From the NCBI GenBank assembly GCA_000149265.1, contig CH001953.1, positions 66,570 to 130,569 on the forward strand: a DNA stretch of 64,000 bases, read 5' to 3'. Origin of the DNA: Ciona savignyi. Lineage: Eukaryota; Chordata; Ascidiacea; Phlebobranchia; Cionidae. Numbering within the stretch: the stretch's first letter is position 1; every line of letters begins with the position of its first letter. Both the position numbers and the translations under genes were made by a program. A model generated the notes under the pieces. That model saw only the letters and a list, made by a program, of their open reading frames with translations, was not told the origin of the DNA and ran no database searches. Of this stretch, positions 39,167 through 64,000 are shown piece by piece.

Positions 39167-39925
39167 TTTTTTCTCGCTGTGAATGTGAAAGGCTTTCCCC
39201 CGCTTTCCCCCACGATAAAAGCGACTAACCGAGATCAAACGACGCGGGACAATGGAACAATTTCATTGATTTCGAATCGATACAAGGTGACAAACATTTC
39301 ATAACTTTGATTCAGCGTGTTGCGCCTTTCCGTTCTATTCACGAGCAACGGAGTCGTCAGTAACGAACACAACAATAACAATGCGCCACGGAAGCTTCGG
39401 TTTCTCTCAGCGCAGCAGTTGCCCTTACAGAAGCAAACTCCCGTGGCAAAATCAAAATAAAGGGTGTCTCCTTTCGTCCCTTACACGACGTTCTTAGTTT
39501 CGAGAACATTCTCTCGGCAGAGAGACAGTGTCGCGACATAATCTGATTATTCGAAAACAAAGATTCGGTGCTGGTTTACTGAAGACAGTTAACGAACACC
39601 GGAACTGGGAGTGGTAGTTTATTCACTGCTGGTTAATGGGCGGACAATAAGCAAAGTTTCCCTCCTACTTACAAGCGATTTCTTCTGTTTTCTCATGGTG
39701 ATCAGATGTCCGACATGCTTTCTCCGCCCATTTAGTGTTGAAACACCTTGCCTTATCCCGCGTGTTTTCACATTGTCTTCGGAAACGGTTAAACGCTTGT
39801 ACAAACACAGTGATGTAAAGCGGTAAAACGATATAAAGCGTGTCTTTACAGTGCAAAAATCGCAAGTTCCAACAAAAACGTTACTGATGCAAAATGCCTT
39901 GGCTTTCAATGGATATGGTTCGACT

Positions 39926-53107
<13,182 letters not shown>

Positions 53108-53122
53108 TGCACAAGTCAAGTT

Positions 53123-53136
53123 CTGAAAAATCAAAC
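53123..53136 (-). promoter_or_regulatory. splice acceptor directly upstream of the receptor start codon
   Basis: GTTTGATTTTTCAG ends 15 bases before the ATG. It is either the 3' end of an intron in the 5' UTR or an outron acceptor for spliced-leader trans-splicing, which is common in ascidians. No upstream exon with a matching donor was recognised. Confidence 0.5.
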
Positions 53137-54029
53137 TGTATTTAATTAACGATTAGTGGTACATGGAAACTTAACCCTTAAACCTACATAGCATTAAACA
53201 AATTGCAATTCCAAATGTATATTAAAGATGTACTGAATACTTTTCCAACTGACATAAACATATTTAACTATCGTCTGTCCAGTTTTTTCAAACTGTCTAC
53301 ATGGCTTTGCCACTATTTTATGTAATCCTTTGGCTTAACTGAAATAACAGCCTAATCTCGAATGAAACACGTTGCCTTGAATTAAATTGACGAAGTGCCA
53401 AAGCTAGTGTCAATCGTGTCAGTCTCTGTGGTGAAAACTGCTTTTTCTTGTGAGTTGTACTCTGAATACAAAAGTGAATCTGGAGAAAAAATCTTCGATA
53501 TTCGTCGCGTGTTATCGATTTTGCGTTATAAGAGAAGGGTGTTTTGCAAATCGCCTTTTTCGGATGACTTACGCGCCTCAGGATTACCCTGTTTCAAACG
53601 TATTCTACAAGAGTTTGTCTTGTATAAACTTTGTAGTTTTAAAAAAACGAAAATCAATGAATTTATTAGGTCAATGAGCTTTCTTATCTGGGTTCATGTT
53701 CTCGACACGCACTGTAGTTTTATAACAAGACTGCTACAAACGGATTTGCTATACAGCCGCTTGCTTGCAGGTTGCTGCCTATCTAGCTTGCAGAACTAAC
53801 CCTAACTCTATCATGTTTAAAATTCAATCAACCTCGGTAAAATTGACAGTTAGCTAAGGACTTGTTGGGTAAGTTGCTAAAGTGCAATGAAGAGAGCTCT
53901 GTCGATACACATTTGTTGAAATGTTTTCAATCATTTTTTATACATTACCTATATCTCATAAAAAATGTGCTATACGGCTCAAACCGTGTTAAGCTTGTCA
54001 CTAGATACGTTTTTTTAATGCACAATGTA

Positions 54030-54073
54030 CATGAATCAGGTGGGTTTACCATTGGGCCACACAACCGTTCAAC
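54030..54073 (-). repeat. SINE family 1 fragment, inverted
   Basis: Minus strand GAACGGTTGTGTGGCCCAATG then GTAAACCCACC, the box A end of the family 1 element. Confidence 0.5.
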
Positions 54074-56410
54074 TATCTGGCAATAAAAGGTTAGACTAAC
54101 TAATAAGCACATTTAAAGTGCAGGCCACACGCCTAGGCTCGCCTATAGGTTTTTGCCACATTAGCCATTTTTACGTGTAAAAGCTTAAGCCACGAAAACA
54201 TACGTTTTTATCACAGTTGCTAGCTGGGTGGTCTAATTAAAATTGACATTTTGTACAATGTATCCATTTAACCTTTTATGTCTAGGTTACCATGTGCCGT
54301 ATATGGTTTTCTGTAACAACGCTAATGACGAAGCATCTCTTTACGAGCAGTTGACTGCTATTAAGACCAGTGATTCTTAAAGGTCGGTCCGCCAAAGGCA
54401 ATTCATTTGTTCAGATGCTGGCTAAAACAAAAATGAGGGATAGAAGGAAGTAGTTCAAAAGGAATAATGCTCATTTAAATAAAGATTAGCTGTAGTATTA
54501 TAGCTGGGGTTAAAACTAGGGTAAGGTTGATATTAGTATTTAGTGCACGGTTATAATTAGTTTCCATAGTTTTAGTATGCAGTTTCCCTCTGCCTCTATT
54601 TTTTTCCTTTTTGTAGAGCTGCCTCAGATGCTTAATATTTAAAATCAACTATGCGTTCCGTTTTTTGACATTTTACTCACATGTTTGGGATTTTATGATA
54701 TAGCTTACTTTTTGCTGTGGTGGTGTTGCAGGGTAGCAAGTGAATAAAACTAATCTCGCTTAACGAATTTGTCGGCACAATGAACGATTTTACCACTGTA
54801 AGGTGATACTGTAGTATACGCCTTCGTGATCTAGTTTGTTAAAGACTTGCCACAGTATTAACTAATTATATGTGTAAGTACATAAGAAAATAAAATAAAA
54901 TTTACTAAATACCTCGGTTATAGGGAACTTTTTAATAAAATATTCTTATTACATTATTACCCTTTTGATCAAAGCATTGACCATTTAAGGTCTCACAATA
55001 AAGGTTGAGCAACACTGGTTTTGACTTGTTAAGTGGTTAATGGGAGTCAATTGGCTGTTTTACGAGAAAAAAGCACATAATGAAAGTTTGGTATTGGTGG
55101 ATAAGCATATCCAGTTAGTCAACATTTTAGATGAAAGGCGATGAATATGTTGACTGCATATATGCTGATCTAGTAAAATATTTAAACGTGAATCCTATAT
55201 AGTTACGTTTTGTCTAATTACACAAGCAGATGCGTTATTTTTTATAGCTGTATTAGATAATTCCTTATAATGGATAGCTTCGAAACAATCGAAACATCAG
55301 TGAGATTCAAGCTGCTAGGGTTGTGGTCAGAGGTGGAGTGACGTTTCGAAAGCTTAAAATTTTTGCATAAACTTTAAACAGTATATTACTTGGGTTACAT
55401 AACTTATACTGTTACTGAATTAACATGTTTACCAGGACGCTGTTTTTGTTATCTGTTAGATTAACTACTAAGAGACATGCGGCGTTGCATTTTAATACAA
55501 AATATAACATTGTATACAAAATACGGTTGTAACAGTTATAGATATTTCTGAAATGATCGTTAATGTGTTTGATCATTAAACTGTGTCTCACAAGACACTG
55601 TATTATAGGCCTACCGACTAAAAACCAAACACTACAACTTGCTTTATTATAACTAAATTTAAATTGTGATATGCGATCTGGCATGTAGTGTTTGTAAACT
55701 AAATCTTATAATAGATAGACATTGAAAATAAAATAATATGGTTTATTTGCCACAATTGCTTATTAAATAAAGGTTGGTGCACTATAGGTGTTAAGTCTTG
55801 GGTTGATCATGACTAGAATTAGTTTCCATACTTTTATTGGGCAATTTCCATCCCCTATTTTCCTACTTTCAGTGTTTCCCCAAATTGCAATGTTCTTTGG
55901 ATAGTTGTGTTACTCATCAGCGCCAGTTTGCGGCGGCAACACTGATCTTCATTTTAGAGTGCAGTTTTCCTCATGCCCTTCTTCTAGGGTTCCCTAACTT
56001 TTAAAACTCATGGGCACATGCAGTACAAAGTTTATACCAAATCAGTTTATTTTCCAGTTAATTAAACCGTCTAAAGACGTGTTAACACAGCTTGTCGCTG
56101 AGGGCAAAGTTCCCTTCGTTCAAGATAATGCTACTGAAGCACTCCTAAATTTATTTTAGTGATTTTTGTTTAGGCCATCTATAAAATTTGATCATTGTTG
56201 TAACATATTATTCAGATTTATTTTATTAAAGTATGCCTAAAAAGCATTTCTGTTAATAAACTAAATTCTGGAATTACACTAATTGCATTTCTACTAAAGT
56301 CCCCTTTTTGTTTGTTCCACCTTGTATAGCGAAATAAAATGTCGCGGTAAATTTGCTTTCTTTAAAAAACATGAATCCTACAAAATCCAAAAAAGAGGTA
56401 TTTTGAAAAT

Positions 56411-56475
56411 GTCACGTGATTTAGCTTGACGTCAGTGGTGTGTCGGCGTTTATATATATATATATATATATATAA
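56411..56475. promoter_or_regulatory. E-box, CRE and (TA)n cluster
   Basis: GTCACGTGAT (56411-56420), TGACGTCA (56427-56434) and a (TA)n tract from 56450 lie within 65 bp. The motifs are seen; promoter activity is inference. Confidence 0.25.
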
Positions 56476-59168
56476 AAACATGTTTTCATAGTTTTCAGTG
56501 CTTTCTACGTTCGCAGTGGTTTATACTATTACAAAAAAATGATTTAAGTGCTGTATGTTACTCCTTGAAGTTTTTTTTTACGAGTACTGACGACATTACA
56601 ACTCTACCGACTGACATATGCCTTTTCCGGTATAAATATGCAAATTCAATTCGGAAAACAAAGTAGAAATGATTTTTAATTTTTCTTATTCAAAATTACC
56701 CATTTTTTGACCTTTATGGATGATTTTATTGCCATATTCGTACTTTTAGTAAGTAGCTTTTCATTTTATTTGTAAGTTAATTACGTTCTACTATGTAATT
56801 TTAATTTATTGCACAGTGATTCTTAAGTCTGGATAATTCTAGAAGATTCGATAAGGACATCTCTACCGAGTAACCAAATTAGCTCGTTAAGTTTGCATGA
56901 GCTAGCTAGGTATCACGGGAACTTGTAAATGATGATCGGAAGAAATAATGACAATACACCGGGTCTATGCAATCGATTCTTTAATAAGTAGGTAGTAAGT
57001 TAACTTAGACACACATAGTAGTAAGCTTAAAATAAACGCCATACTTGAAGTACGTAGTTCAGACATTCGAAAAAGCAGAAGTTGATCTTTTAAAAGAAGT
57101 ACGGTTTAAGAAAACGTGTTTTATTTTATTATATTTATATATTCTACTACCTACAGGCCGGCCTAACATGCGAATACAATTTAAATACTTACAGCTAAAC
57201 AGTTATGTTTAACTAGCAATCGCATAACCTTAAATAATTTAGTGACTTGAAATATGGAGAGAGGCTATGCTGAAAGTTACAAATAGGAACGTAATATTTA
57301 GCAGATAAACTGCACCAAATGATTGGGAAAATAGGGAATATACTCACCACTTTATTACTTTGTTTGTTTGTTAACCATCAATAGGAAAGTCGAATACTCG
57401 TACATTTTATTGCTGAGCAATTACTAAGAAAATTCGAGACGTTTTGTACGGTCGCCGCTAAGAGATGACTTAGCAAACTAGTCGTTCGCTTAATGAGATC
57501 ATCAGTCAGTGCTGTGTTGTTTAAAATCATTTCAGCAACAGCAGCGCTTAACTTTGGAAGGTGAGTTGACGATCAATCATTTGGTACATGGTGTCGTGAC
57601 TGTAGGCGCTGAGAACATCAACTATTAACGACTAGACTAATCTGTTTGTTTACAACTAAATCCTATGTACTGTTTAAATTCTGGCAGGTTCGATGTCAGG
57701 TTAGGATGCATTATTTTGTAAAAGCAAGTATGGTAACAGTAGGTGCGTACAAGTACTGAAAATAGCTGCAGCTTTCAAATCGGCAAAGTTGCTCAGTCCA
57801 AGGAAACAAGCTAATGCGAACATAAGAAACAGAGATGTCAAACATGAAAAATATAAAATGTATCACTGAACCTAACACCAGCTCACGAAGGATGGAAGGA
57901 ATGAACAGAGGCAGGTTCGTTGGTGTTATTCCGCGCAATCTACGCAGCTCAACTAGAGGACCTGCATACCCCCGACGAGTTGATATAACTAGAGCGACCT
58001 TCCCGAAACAGGAACAATTCCCGGTAGCAATTATGAGCGGTACGTTGCACAAGAAACATTTTTTTTGTTGTAGCATAATTATTTATGAAAATATCCATTT
58101 ATATATTAAGGGTGTAAAAAGAAAACTGCTTGCAAAAGAAGCATAGTTACGGATTATAGCCGCGACGTGAAAAATAAGATATTTTTGTTTAACTTCCTGA
58201 AAAAGAAAACAGTGGGCGTTATGATACGCGAACCCGTCAGTTTTACCGCGCGCACACCGGCAGAGTAAGATCTCACACGGGCAACAATCGGGTTACCTAG
58301 AGTCAACCGGTTATAAAGTTTTGCAGTGTGTGTAAATATAATAAAGACGTCCTTTTTTAAGTAGAATTTAATTATCTACAGGATTCAGGTGATTTTGTCT
58401 AGGTTGTTTGACCAAGAACATCACCAACTCGCTGTCGGTTGGTTTCCAAATTTAAACTGTTTGGCTGCCGCTTACAGTCGACTGTCTCTAACCGTTTGAG
58501 CTATGTTACCCCCAAAATATTATTATTTCGCTATTTGGCGCTGCAGAGCAAACGTACGATGACAAGCATTCACAGCAGGAAATGATGTCACTCAAACAGG
58601 TTGCTCGACCTGAGTGATTGATCTGTCATATGAAAGCATGCATGGCGCCATGTTTATACATAGTTGGTGACATAGGCCAGCCCTTGATGCGTTTTGTTAT
58701 GTTACATTATTACAAAGTTTGGAGATTTATGTTATGAAAGAAAATACAATGGAGTTATAAGTTGCCAAAACAGGTCAGGATATCCGAGGGGAAAAAACGC
58801 GTAAACAACTAAAAGTTTTAAGGGTGTGGATATTAAAAACAACTTGTGATTACAATTCTACATATTAAACCTTTAAAACAAGGATTCAGTAAAGTTAACA
58901 AATCTACTTATAATTACTTCTAGGAAAATCATCAGAAAGACGACTAGCTACTATATGTAAATATAAGCTGTCTGTGATAACATAATTTCCAACACTATTG
59001 TGAACATCTCATTCTTTTGGTCCAGGGATTTCACCTGTCAACGTTGGCTCTTGCCACCAATTGGAACCGAGTTAATTAGTAGTATTGACTTTTAAACAAA
59101 GCAGCTTTAATTTAACGTGTCGCTGGAAAATCCTTAGGGAAACCGATGAAACGACTGTCGCGTTGCTT

Positions 59169-59222
59169 TATGCCAGTGAATAACAAATCGTGACCACCGC
59201 AAGTGCAGTTAGACAATTAGCT
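59169..59222 (+). repeat. 54-bp direct repeat, copy 1
   Basis: TTTATGCCAGTGAATAACAA... to ...GACAATTAG matches 60429-60482 with about four differences; the shared core is CGTGACCACCGCAAGTGCAG. Confidence 0.85.
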
Positions 59223-59685
59223 CTTTCACTCCCGGCCAAATGCATTAATTCAAACATGCTGTCCCGCAGTGTTTTTTACAATTTTTAGTCATTTTCAAAT
59301 TAGCACAGTTTTTCTAAAGTTTATGCTATGATTTAATATTTAGTATGGTTGGAAAGATAATTTATCCCTCTTTTAAACAAGCTGCACATCTAAAATCTAC
59401 CTCTAATAAAGAATATATTATGTAAACTTTAGTGAACACCACTTTTTATGCAAAGAAAATTCTGCTCGACTTTGAAAAATTTGAGGTGCACTGACAAACG
59501 AAATACTCACTTATTATTGGAATGCCCAAATGAGATGAAAATTGGAATGTAGATTGTCTAATAGTTTTTGTACTCAGGAAAATTCGAACTGTATTTCTAT
59601 CTTCAGTAGTTTTTTTACTATTTGTAATTGAAATTTCCCTTTTTTCTGACTATATTATGAAAACTTGAACCAAAACGCATTGAAG

Positions 59686-59895
59686 TTTTTAGTTTTGTAG
59701 AACTAAAATAGTAAAAAGTATAAATAAGAACAGTGAAGGAAGTGTAAAAAGGGCATACAAAACCAAACAAACGCAAATACTATATCCAATATTCTTCAAA
59801 GCAGGGCACACCGAACTAGCTAGTCTCGCCGCCTTTTTCTTTATCGTGCGCTCAGCAGGCCCAGCTGGATTCATGCTTTGGTGAACACGAAGCAT
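59686..59895 (-). CDS. possible 69-residue membrane protein
   Basis: A minus-strand frame from ATG at 59893-59895 gives MLRVHQSMNPAGPAERTIKK, then KAARLASSVCPALKNIGYSI and a hydrophobic end (CVCLVLYALFTLPSLFLFIL and onward) before TAA. A basic N-terminal half followed by one or two membrane-spanning lengths would suit a small tail-anchored protein. No homologue is known to me, and chance cannot be excluded. Confidence 0.15.
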
Positions 59896-60299
59896 AACCG
59901 CCTGCTGCGAAAACGTCACCAACGCTCTCCTTTTTATCTCAACGGCACGAAATTCACAGAGAATGTAAAGAAAGACTTGCTTGACAAAAAGAGCTTCTCT
60001 GCAAGTTAACACGACTCCTATTGGCTGAGTTAGTCACGTGTAAATTCGTGTAAAATCGATAGAAATAAGAGGCGAAGCCTTGAAAAAGAAAGGCTATCAC
60101 TCCTCGCATTTTTAATATTTCTCCACGATAATCACAGAGAATAAAATATAGGGTTTCCTTGATCGAATGAGCCATAGCTGAGGTCTCTACCATTACGCAT
60201 TGCGGAGAAATCGTTTTTTAGATTTGCACCCATTTATGTACAGTCGGGATGCCATGTTTTACCACCAACTCGCGATATATGGCGAGTTGGGAGGGAAAG

Positions 60300-61112
60300 A
60301 GTTAGAAAAAGATTGTTGGTGCATTCTAAAAAGTTAGACAACTTGTGTTCACGTTTGCTCATTACACATCCGAGCAGAGTGCAAGTTTGTAGCCAGACGT
60401 AATATTTGTCCCTGTAATCTTATGATTTTATGCCAGTGAATAAGACATCGTGACCACCGCAAGTGCAGTTATACAATTAGACACAAGAATGTTGGTGCAT
60501 TCTAAGCGAAATAGGAGGGGAGTGATTATGTACGTTTTCCGTTAGAAGAACGTTGAGAGAAATTTAGGTTTGCAAAATCAGCACAGTTCTTGCTACTAAA
60601 CAAGGACCAGGCAGTTTTATTGGTGGAAGTCAGCGTTCGTGTGCTGAGTGATAAAGTGACCGCACGTATTTTAGAATCATAAGATTACAGGCACGAGGAC
60701 AGGAAAAAGTTAGACAACTTGTGTTCACGGGTATTTGGTTCGGTGCTGTTGTTTTCAACTTGTGCCGTAATTATTCTCCAATCTTTTTGTCAAATAATGT
60801 GTAAAACTGGTAGAATACCATGTGGAAGAATTACAAAATATGAAATAATAATCGCCATAAAAACAACCGCGAACAATAATCATGATACTAAAATTGACAG
60901 CGTAGCTACAAGCCCACAAAATATGGAACAATATCAAAAACTCGTTCGCGGTTGTTTCATGGCGATTATTGTTCCATATTTTGTATTTCTTCAACATGGT
61001 ATTCTACCAGTTTTAGACATGCGATAAGTTATGTAGCATTTGTAACCTTTGAACCAATGGTACACAGCAAATGTGTGGGCTTGTAGCTACGCTGGCAATA
61101 TTAGTATCGCGT
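60300..61112. mobile_element. nested fold-back element
   Basis: An outer pair of inverted arms (60803-60875 and 60943-61014, about 72 bp) encloses a 67-bp loop. Part of that loop (60884-60920) has its own inverted partner outside the hairpin (61075-61112). Short direct repeats lie on the left: AAAAAGTTAGACAACTTGTG at 60327 and 60703, and GTTGGTGCATTCTAA at 60315 and 60490. GTAATCTTATGATT at 60414 faces AATCATAAGATTAC at 60675. A composite of miniature transposons is the likeliest reading; no transposase is seen. Confidence 0.65.
60429..60482 (+). repeat. 54-bp direct repeat, copy 2
   Basis: See 59169-59222. The two copies stand 1,260 bp apart and copy 2 adjoins the fold-back element. Confidence 0.85.
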
Positions 61113-63037
61113 TAGTTCGAGGACTGATTGTTTTTGTATAAGGATCGTGGAAGTGAATCCCATTCGTTCGCGGTTCGTTGCGGTCGTGATCGTCAAATAC
61201 GACAGCTCGGCGCTGTCAATGCATAATGGCTTTTAACATTATATGGTAATGTATGCTTGCAGTGCGTTAGAGGCTACGCTGTTAATTCAGTTATGAAGCT
61301 CGGTGCCTGCGTACAAATGTCGATCAAAACGGATTTCGGAAGGGTTAAAGCGAATGTGTATTAAAAATAAACAGCAGAGTTATTAAAGCAAATATATTTT
61401 AAAAACAAACAGCAGATGTACGGCTTTAGACGGTCAGCTTATCGAATAAACACGTTCTCTCATAAAGATACGCGTCATGTTTATAAATAACGATTGATCC
61501 TAAGCCAGCTGGTGTCAATCTGCCCTTACGCCCCGACAAACGTTGTATACAATATAGTAAGTTCGGGCGAACAGTATTGCGTGGCGTTTCGTGCCGCATT
61601 CGAACGTGCAGTCAAAGAGACTTTGGTGATCGCTCGCAACTTCGAAGTGTAAGTTTTAAGCGATTTAATGCTTTATGCTTAATTTCTCAGTAGTTGGGAT
61701 TTGTGCTGTGGTTAAATGTATTGGCAACTTCTGTATATCTATGTTATTATGTGCCAAAGATCAGGCGGTATAATTAAAAACCTATGAGAGTGTCAAGAGC
61801 TTGAACGAACCGGTGCTTTCGATAAGCGGCTAAAATTTAATTTGTATAAAAGGAGTCTTCTCTTGAGAGGGATCAGATTAGAAGTGGCGAACAGCAATAT
61901 GTAGTGCTTGAACTTCGCATTCCTGTGGAAACGTAGCACGGTGTGTGTTATGTTCGCATGTTAAAATCTTCACTCATCCGCGCTCGGCGGAAATCGAGCT
62001 TAGGGAAGAAAAGTTAAGTTGAACGTGAGACGCACAGAAGCTTTGTTTGAAACCGTAGATGGCAGAGAAAATAAAATTTGTTATGATAAGTGGCGACGTT
62101 TGGCCGTTGTATATTGTGTCGTTCGTTTTAATTTGTCATTGTATTTTTTGCGTACTTATAGTGCTCCATAGAAGCTTTACGGCACCAAACACTAAAATAC
62201 TAAATCGAGTATAAGGTTTCAAGGTCTGTTGCTGAGTTATTGAAACGTTGTTTTCACATGCCGTTAAAATTTGCACGACCAAGAACGATATTTAAATGCT
62301 TAACATATCATATTACCGGCCAATAGAATTAGCATAGATTGCAAAGGGTAAGAGAATTCTGCGTTATAGACATGGAGAGTGACGAAACATTGTTTTTAAC
62401 CGCCATGAACCAGCTATATTTGACGCAAATGCAGCAACAAAGTCCGATACGTATTCAATAACATTTTATTTGCAGGTGTTAGAATTTGGCGTTCGTACTG
62501 TCCGCCGTTGGTGTCAACAGCAACTACGTTTGTTCATTCGCTCTGTGACTAATTTTATTGAATTTGAAACAATTTGCGCCGCGGGCCAGCGCTGGTGCCT
62601 CTGCGGTATGCGTATTCTCCGGTTATGATTCGATTAAACGCAGCAGACAGTGCCACTGTGTTGAGTATACTTAAATCTATAAGCGACACTATAACTTGTA
62701 ACGTAAGATTGTAGATTTGAGTGTTCTGTAGCATAATAGTTGCTTCAATGTGCGTTCACGTTGTTATGGAGCGAGGTTATTCTAAATACGAAAGGGTCAA
62801 AAGTATATAGGGATTCAGAAAACCAGTTTAGGCACAGCAGTTCATAACATATATAGAAACGTCGAGAGGTGCTAAGCCTAAGCTTCGTAGCTGTCAAGCA
62901 GGCGTGGCGCTGTACAACCCCCAGATGCATGTCTCAAGTGTTTAAAGCGTTATAAAATCCATCTCGTCTGCACTCTAAAAATCAATCGAATTACCTTGAT
63001 GCAAATACCTGTTGGTTTTCGCGTCTAGTGAAACAAC
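61113..63037. other. region without a supported gene
   Basis: Moderately AT-rich unique sequence upstream of the plus-strand promoter. Two related 40-bp strings with AAACAGCAGA(G/T) lie near 61349-61415. Nothing else was seen. Confidence 0.4.
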
Positions 63038-63106
63038 GAGTTTAATTAAACAGCGGCCGATTAAATCGTCGAATCGCTTTAATTAATCCATAATTAAACC
63101 GTTAAT
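63038..63106 (+). promoter_or_regulatory. homeodomain-type site cluster upstream of a TATA box
   Basis: TTTAATTAAAC, GATTAAATCG, TTTAATTAATCC, ATAATTAAAC and GTTAATC stand within 70 bp. TAATTA-type and TAATCC-type cores are bound by homeodomain factors of several classes. Confidence 0.45.
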
Positions 63107-63110
63107 CTGG

Positions 63111-63119
63111 GTATAAAAG
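63111..63119 (+). promoter_or_regulatory. TATA box
   Basis: GTATAAAAG, a near-consensus TATA box, followed about 30 bp on by a likely initiator (TTAGTTG around 63150). Confidence 0.55.
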
Positions 63120-63139
63120 GCCATTTGCTTTTATCTCCC

Positions 63140-63210
63140 ATTTTATTTCGTTAGTTGCTATTGCGAGCTTCGCCAAATCGTCCGCAATATTTCCGCCACA
63201 ACAACAAAAG
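63140..63210 (+). other. likely non-coding first exon of a gene that continues past the window
   Basis: A short leader between the expected start site and a donor at 63211 (CAAAAG followed by GTAATG). It contains no ATG. The next 790 bases to the window end look intronic, so the coding part would lie to the right. The start is estimated from the TATA box. Confidence 0.4.
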
Positions 63211-64000
63211 GTAATGTATAGTATTATGAGTATTTATCGTTGTTTTTGCGGTACCATTGTATTTGTATTATATTGGTTGACTGTGTGCGCGAGATGGTAG
63301 TTTTCGGGGATCGTTTTGTGCGGTACTCGTGCGTTAAATATTTAAAACAGTTCCCGCTGCGCACTGGAAAAGTCAGGAGACGTTAAAGTGTAGAATGGCC
63401 GCAAATTGCGAATTATATCACTTGGTTAAAACAGTCAAAAGGTTGTGCTATGTGAAGGAATGCAGCTTAATATCGTTTTAGTATTGCAAGATAGTGCCGA
63501 ACTGCTTTAAACAAACTTACCCAGCAGTAATGTAATCACTGTGAAATGTTACGCACGAAGACGGTCAAACCGGGACTTTGGAATTTTCGAAAGCCGCACG
63601 ATGGCGCACGTGAGAGGGAACCGGCATTCCGCCGAAACCACCTTCGACAGAAACCAAAATCACCGTATTCTGACAACGACCTTGGTACAGTTATTCTCTC
63701 AAATATGAGACACAATACTTGTTAATAGTCAAATCTAGTACTTACACTTTAAATGTAATGATAAATTGTTTTAGCTTCTCGGTGACCAATAATAGTATAA
63801 CTACGATTGCCGATTCAATAAATAACGGCCGGCGTTTTCTCATTGTTAAAATCTATTTCTGTTCGTTTTAACTTTCTGCCTAGCCCTTTAATAAAAGAAT
63901 TATAATAAATGGCAGTAGGCCTAACGTAAAGCCGTTATTACAAACACGTTTAGAATCGTAACACGTATAAAATAGCAATAATGCGGAATACCCTAAAATA
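63211..64000 (+). other. probable first intron, no gene seen
   Basis: Mixed sequence with a GC-richer patch at 63540-63680. Neither strand has a supported exon. Confidence 0.35.

Larger units (their letters stand above)
27022..39925. other. 12.9 kb without a convincing exon
   Basis: Either intergenic or the 5' intron(s) of the unknown minus-strand gene. Seen here: a CRE palindrome at 27432-27439, a (TA)n run near 30172-30185, a SINE at 34566-34655, a palindromic minisatellite at 37528-37807, a three-unit tandem repeat at 39095-39166, and an isolated strong donor on the minus strand (GTAAGT at 39667-39672). GC-richer patches lie at about 29040-29240, 35590-35800 and 36900-37060. Open frames are short and do not resemble known proteins. 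Confidence 0.45.
53123..60290. other. 7.2 kb without a convincing gene upstream of the receptor
   Basis: Should hold the receptor promoter. Seen: SINE fragment 54030-54073, a (TA)n run at 56450-56474 with E-box and CRE before it, two diverged copies of an AATTAGTTTCCATA-containing repeat (54557 and 55821), a 54-bp direct repeat copy at 59169, and open frames of 134 codons (53395-53799, plus) and 103 codons (57835-58146, plus) that resemble nothing I know. Confidence 0.45.

Noticed and set aside
53395-53799. 134-codon plus-strand open frame upstream of the receptor
   Set aside because: No motif, no clear splice context, no initiation or poly(A) support; compatible with chance.
57470-58146. 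Possible two-exon plus-strand gene (MRSSVSAVLFKI... with a GTGAGT donor, then the frame at 57835)
   Set aside because: The donor phase does not match the available acceptor for the next open frame, which has an in-frame stop just before it.

Overview
The window looks like a piece of an AT-rich, compact chordate-type genome, most likely a solitary ascidian of the Ciona kind. Grounds: a clear AMPA-type glutamate receptor gene cut into 19 small exons with GT-AG introns, two families of short tRNA-derived SINEs scattered through its introns, a DNA transposon with long inverted repeats, and a splice acceptor with no exon visible before it directly upstream of the receptor start codon, as expected if a spliced leader is used. 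The species is inferred, not shown.

Layout. (1) 1-27,021, minus strand: five phase-consistent exons (26,798-27,021; 23,516-23,685; 19,196-19,658; 857-1,180; 1-161) of a serine-rich, apparently disordered protein I do not recognise. Its 5' end is not found and its 3' end lies beyond position 1. Its 18-kb intron (1,181-19,195) carries a 2.83-kb transposon at 4,002-6,829 with about 600-bp terminal inverted repeats around a decayed transposase, a minisatellite, and several GC-richer islands with CRE motifs. (2) 27,022-39,925: no convincing exon; contains a palindromic minisatellite (37,528-37,807) and a 24-bp tandem repeat. (3) 39,926-53,122, minus strand: a complete AMPA receptor gene, about 929 residues, from signal peptide to stop, with all reading phases closing. 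(4) 53,123-63,100: no convincing gene; repeats, including a nested fold-back structure at 60.3-61.1 kb. (5) 63,040-63,210, plus strand: a homeodomain-site cluster, a TATA box and a likely non-coding first exon with a donor, whose coding part lies beyond 64,000.

Functionally, the receptor is the only protein whose role can be stated: a ligand-gated cation channel subunit with amino-terminal domain, bipartite ligand-binding domain, M1-M4 and a short cytoplasmic tail. Notable are a genomically encoded Gln at the Q/R site, a single 115-bp flip/flop-type exon, a Tyr at the R/G position, and two possible C-terminal tails.
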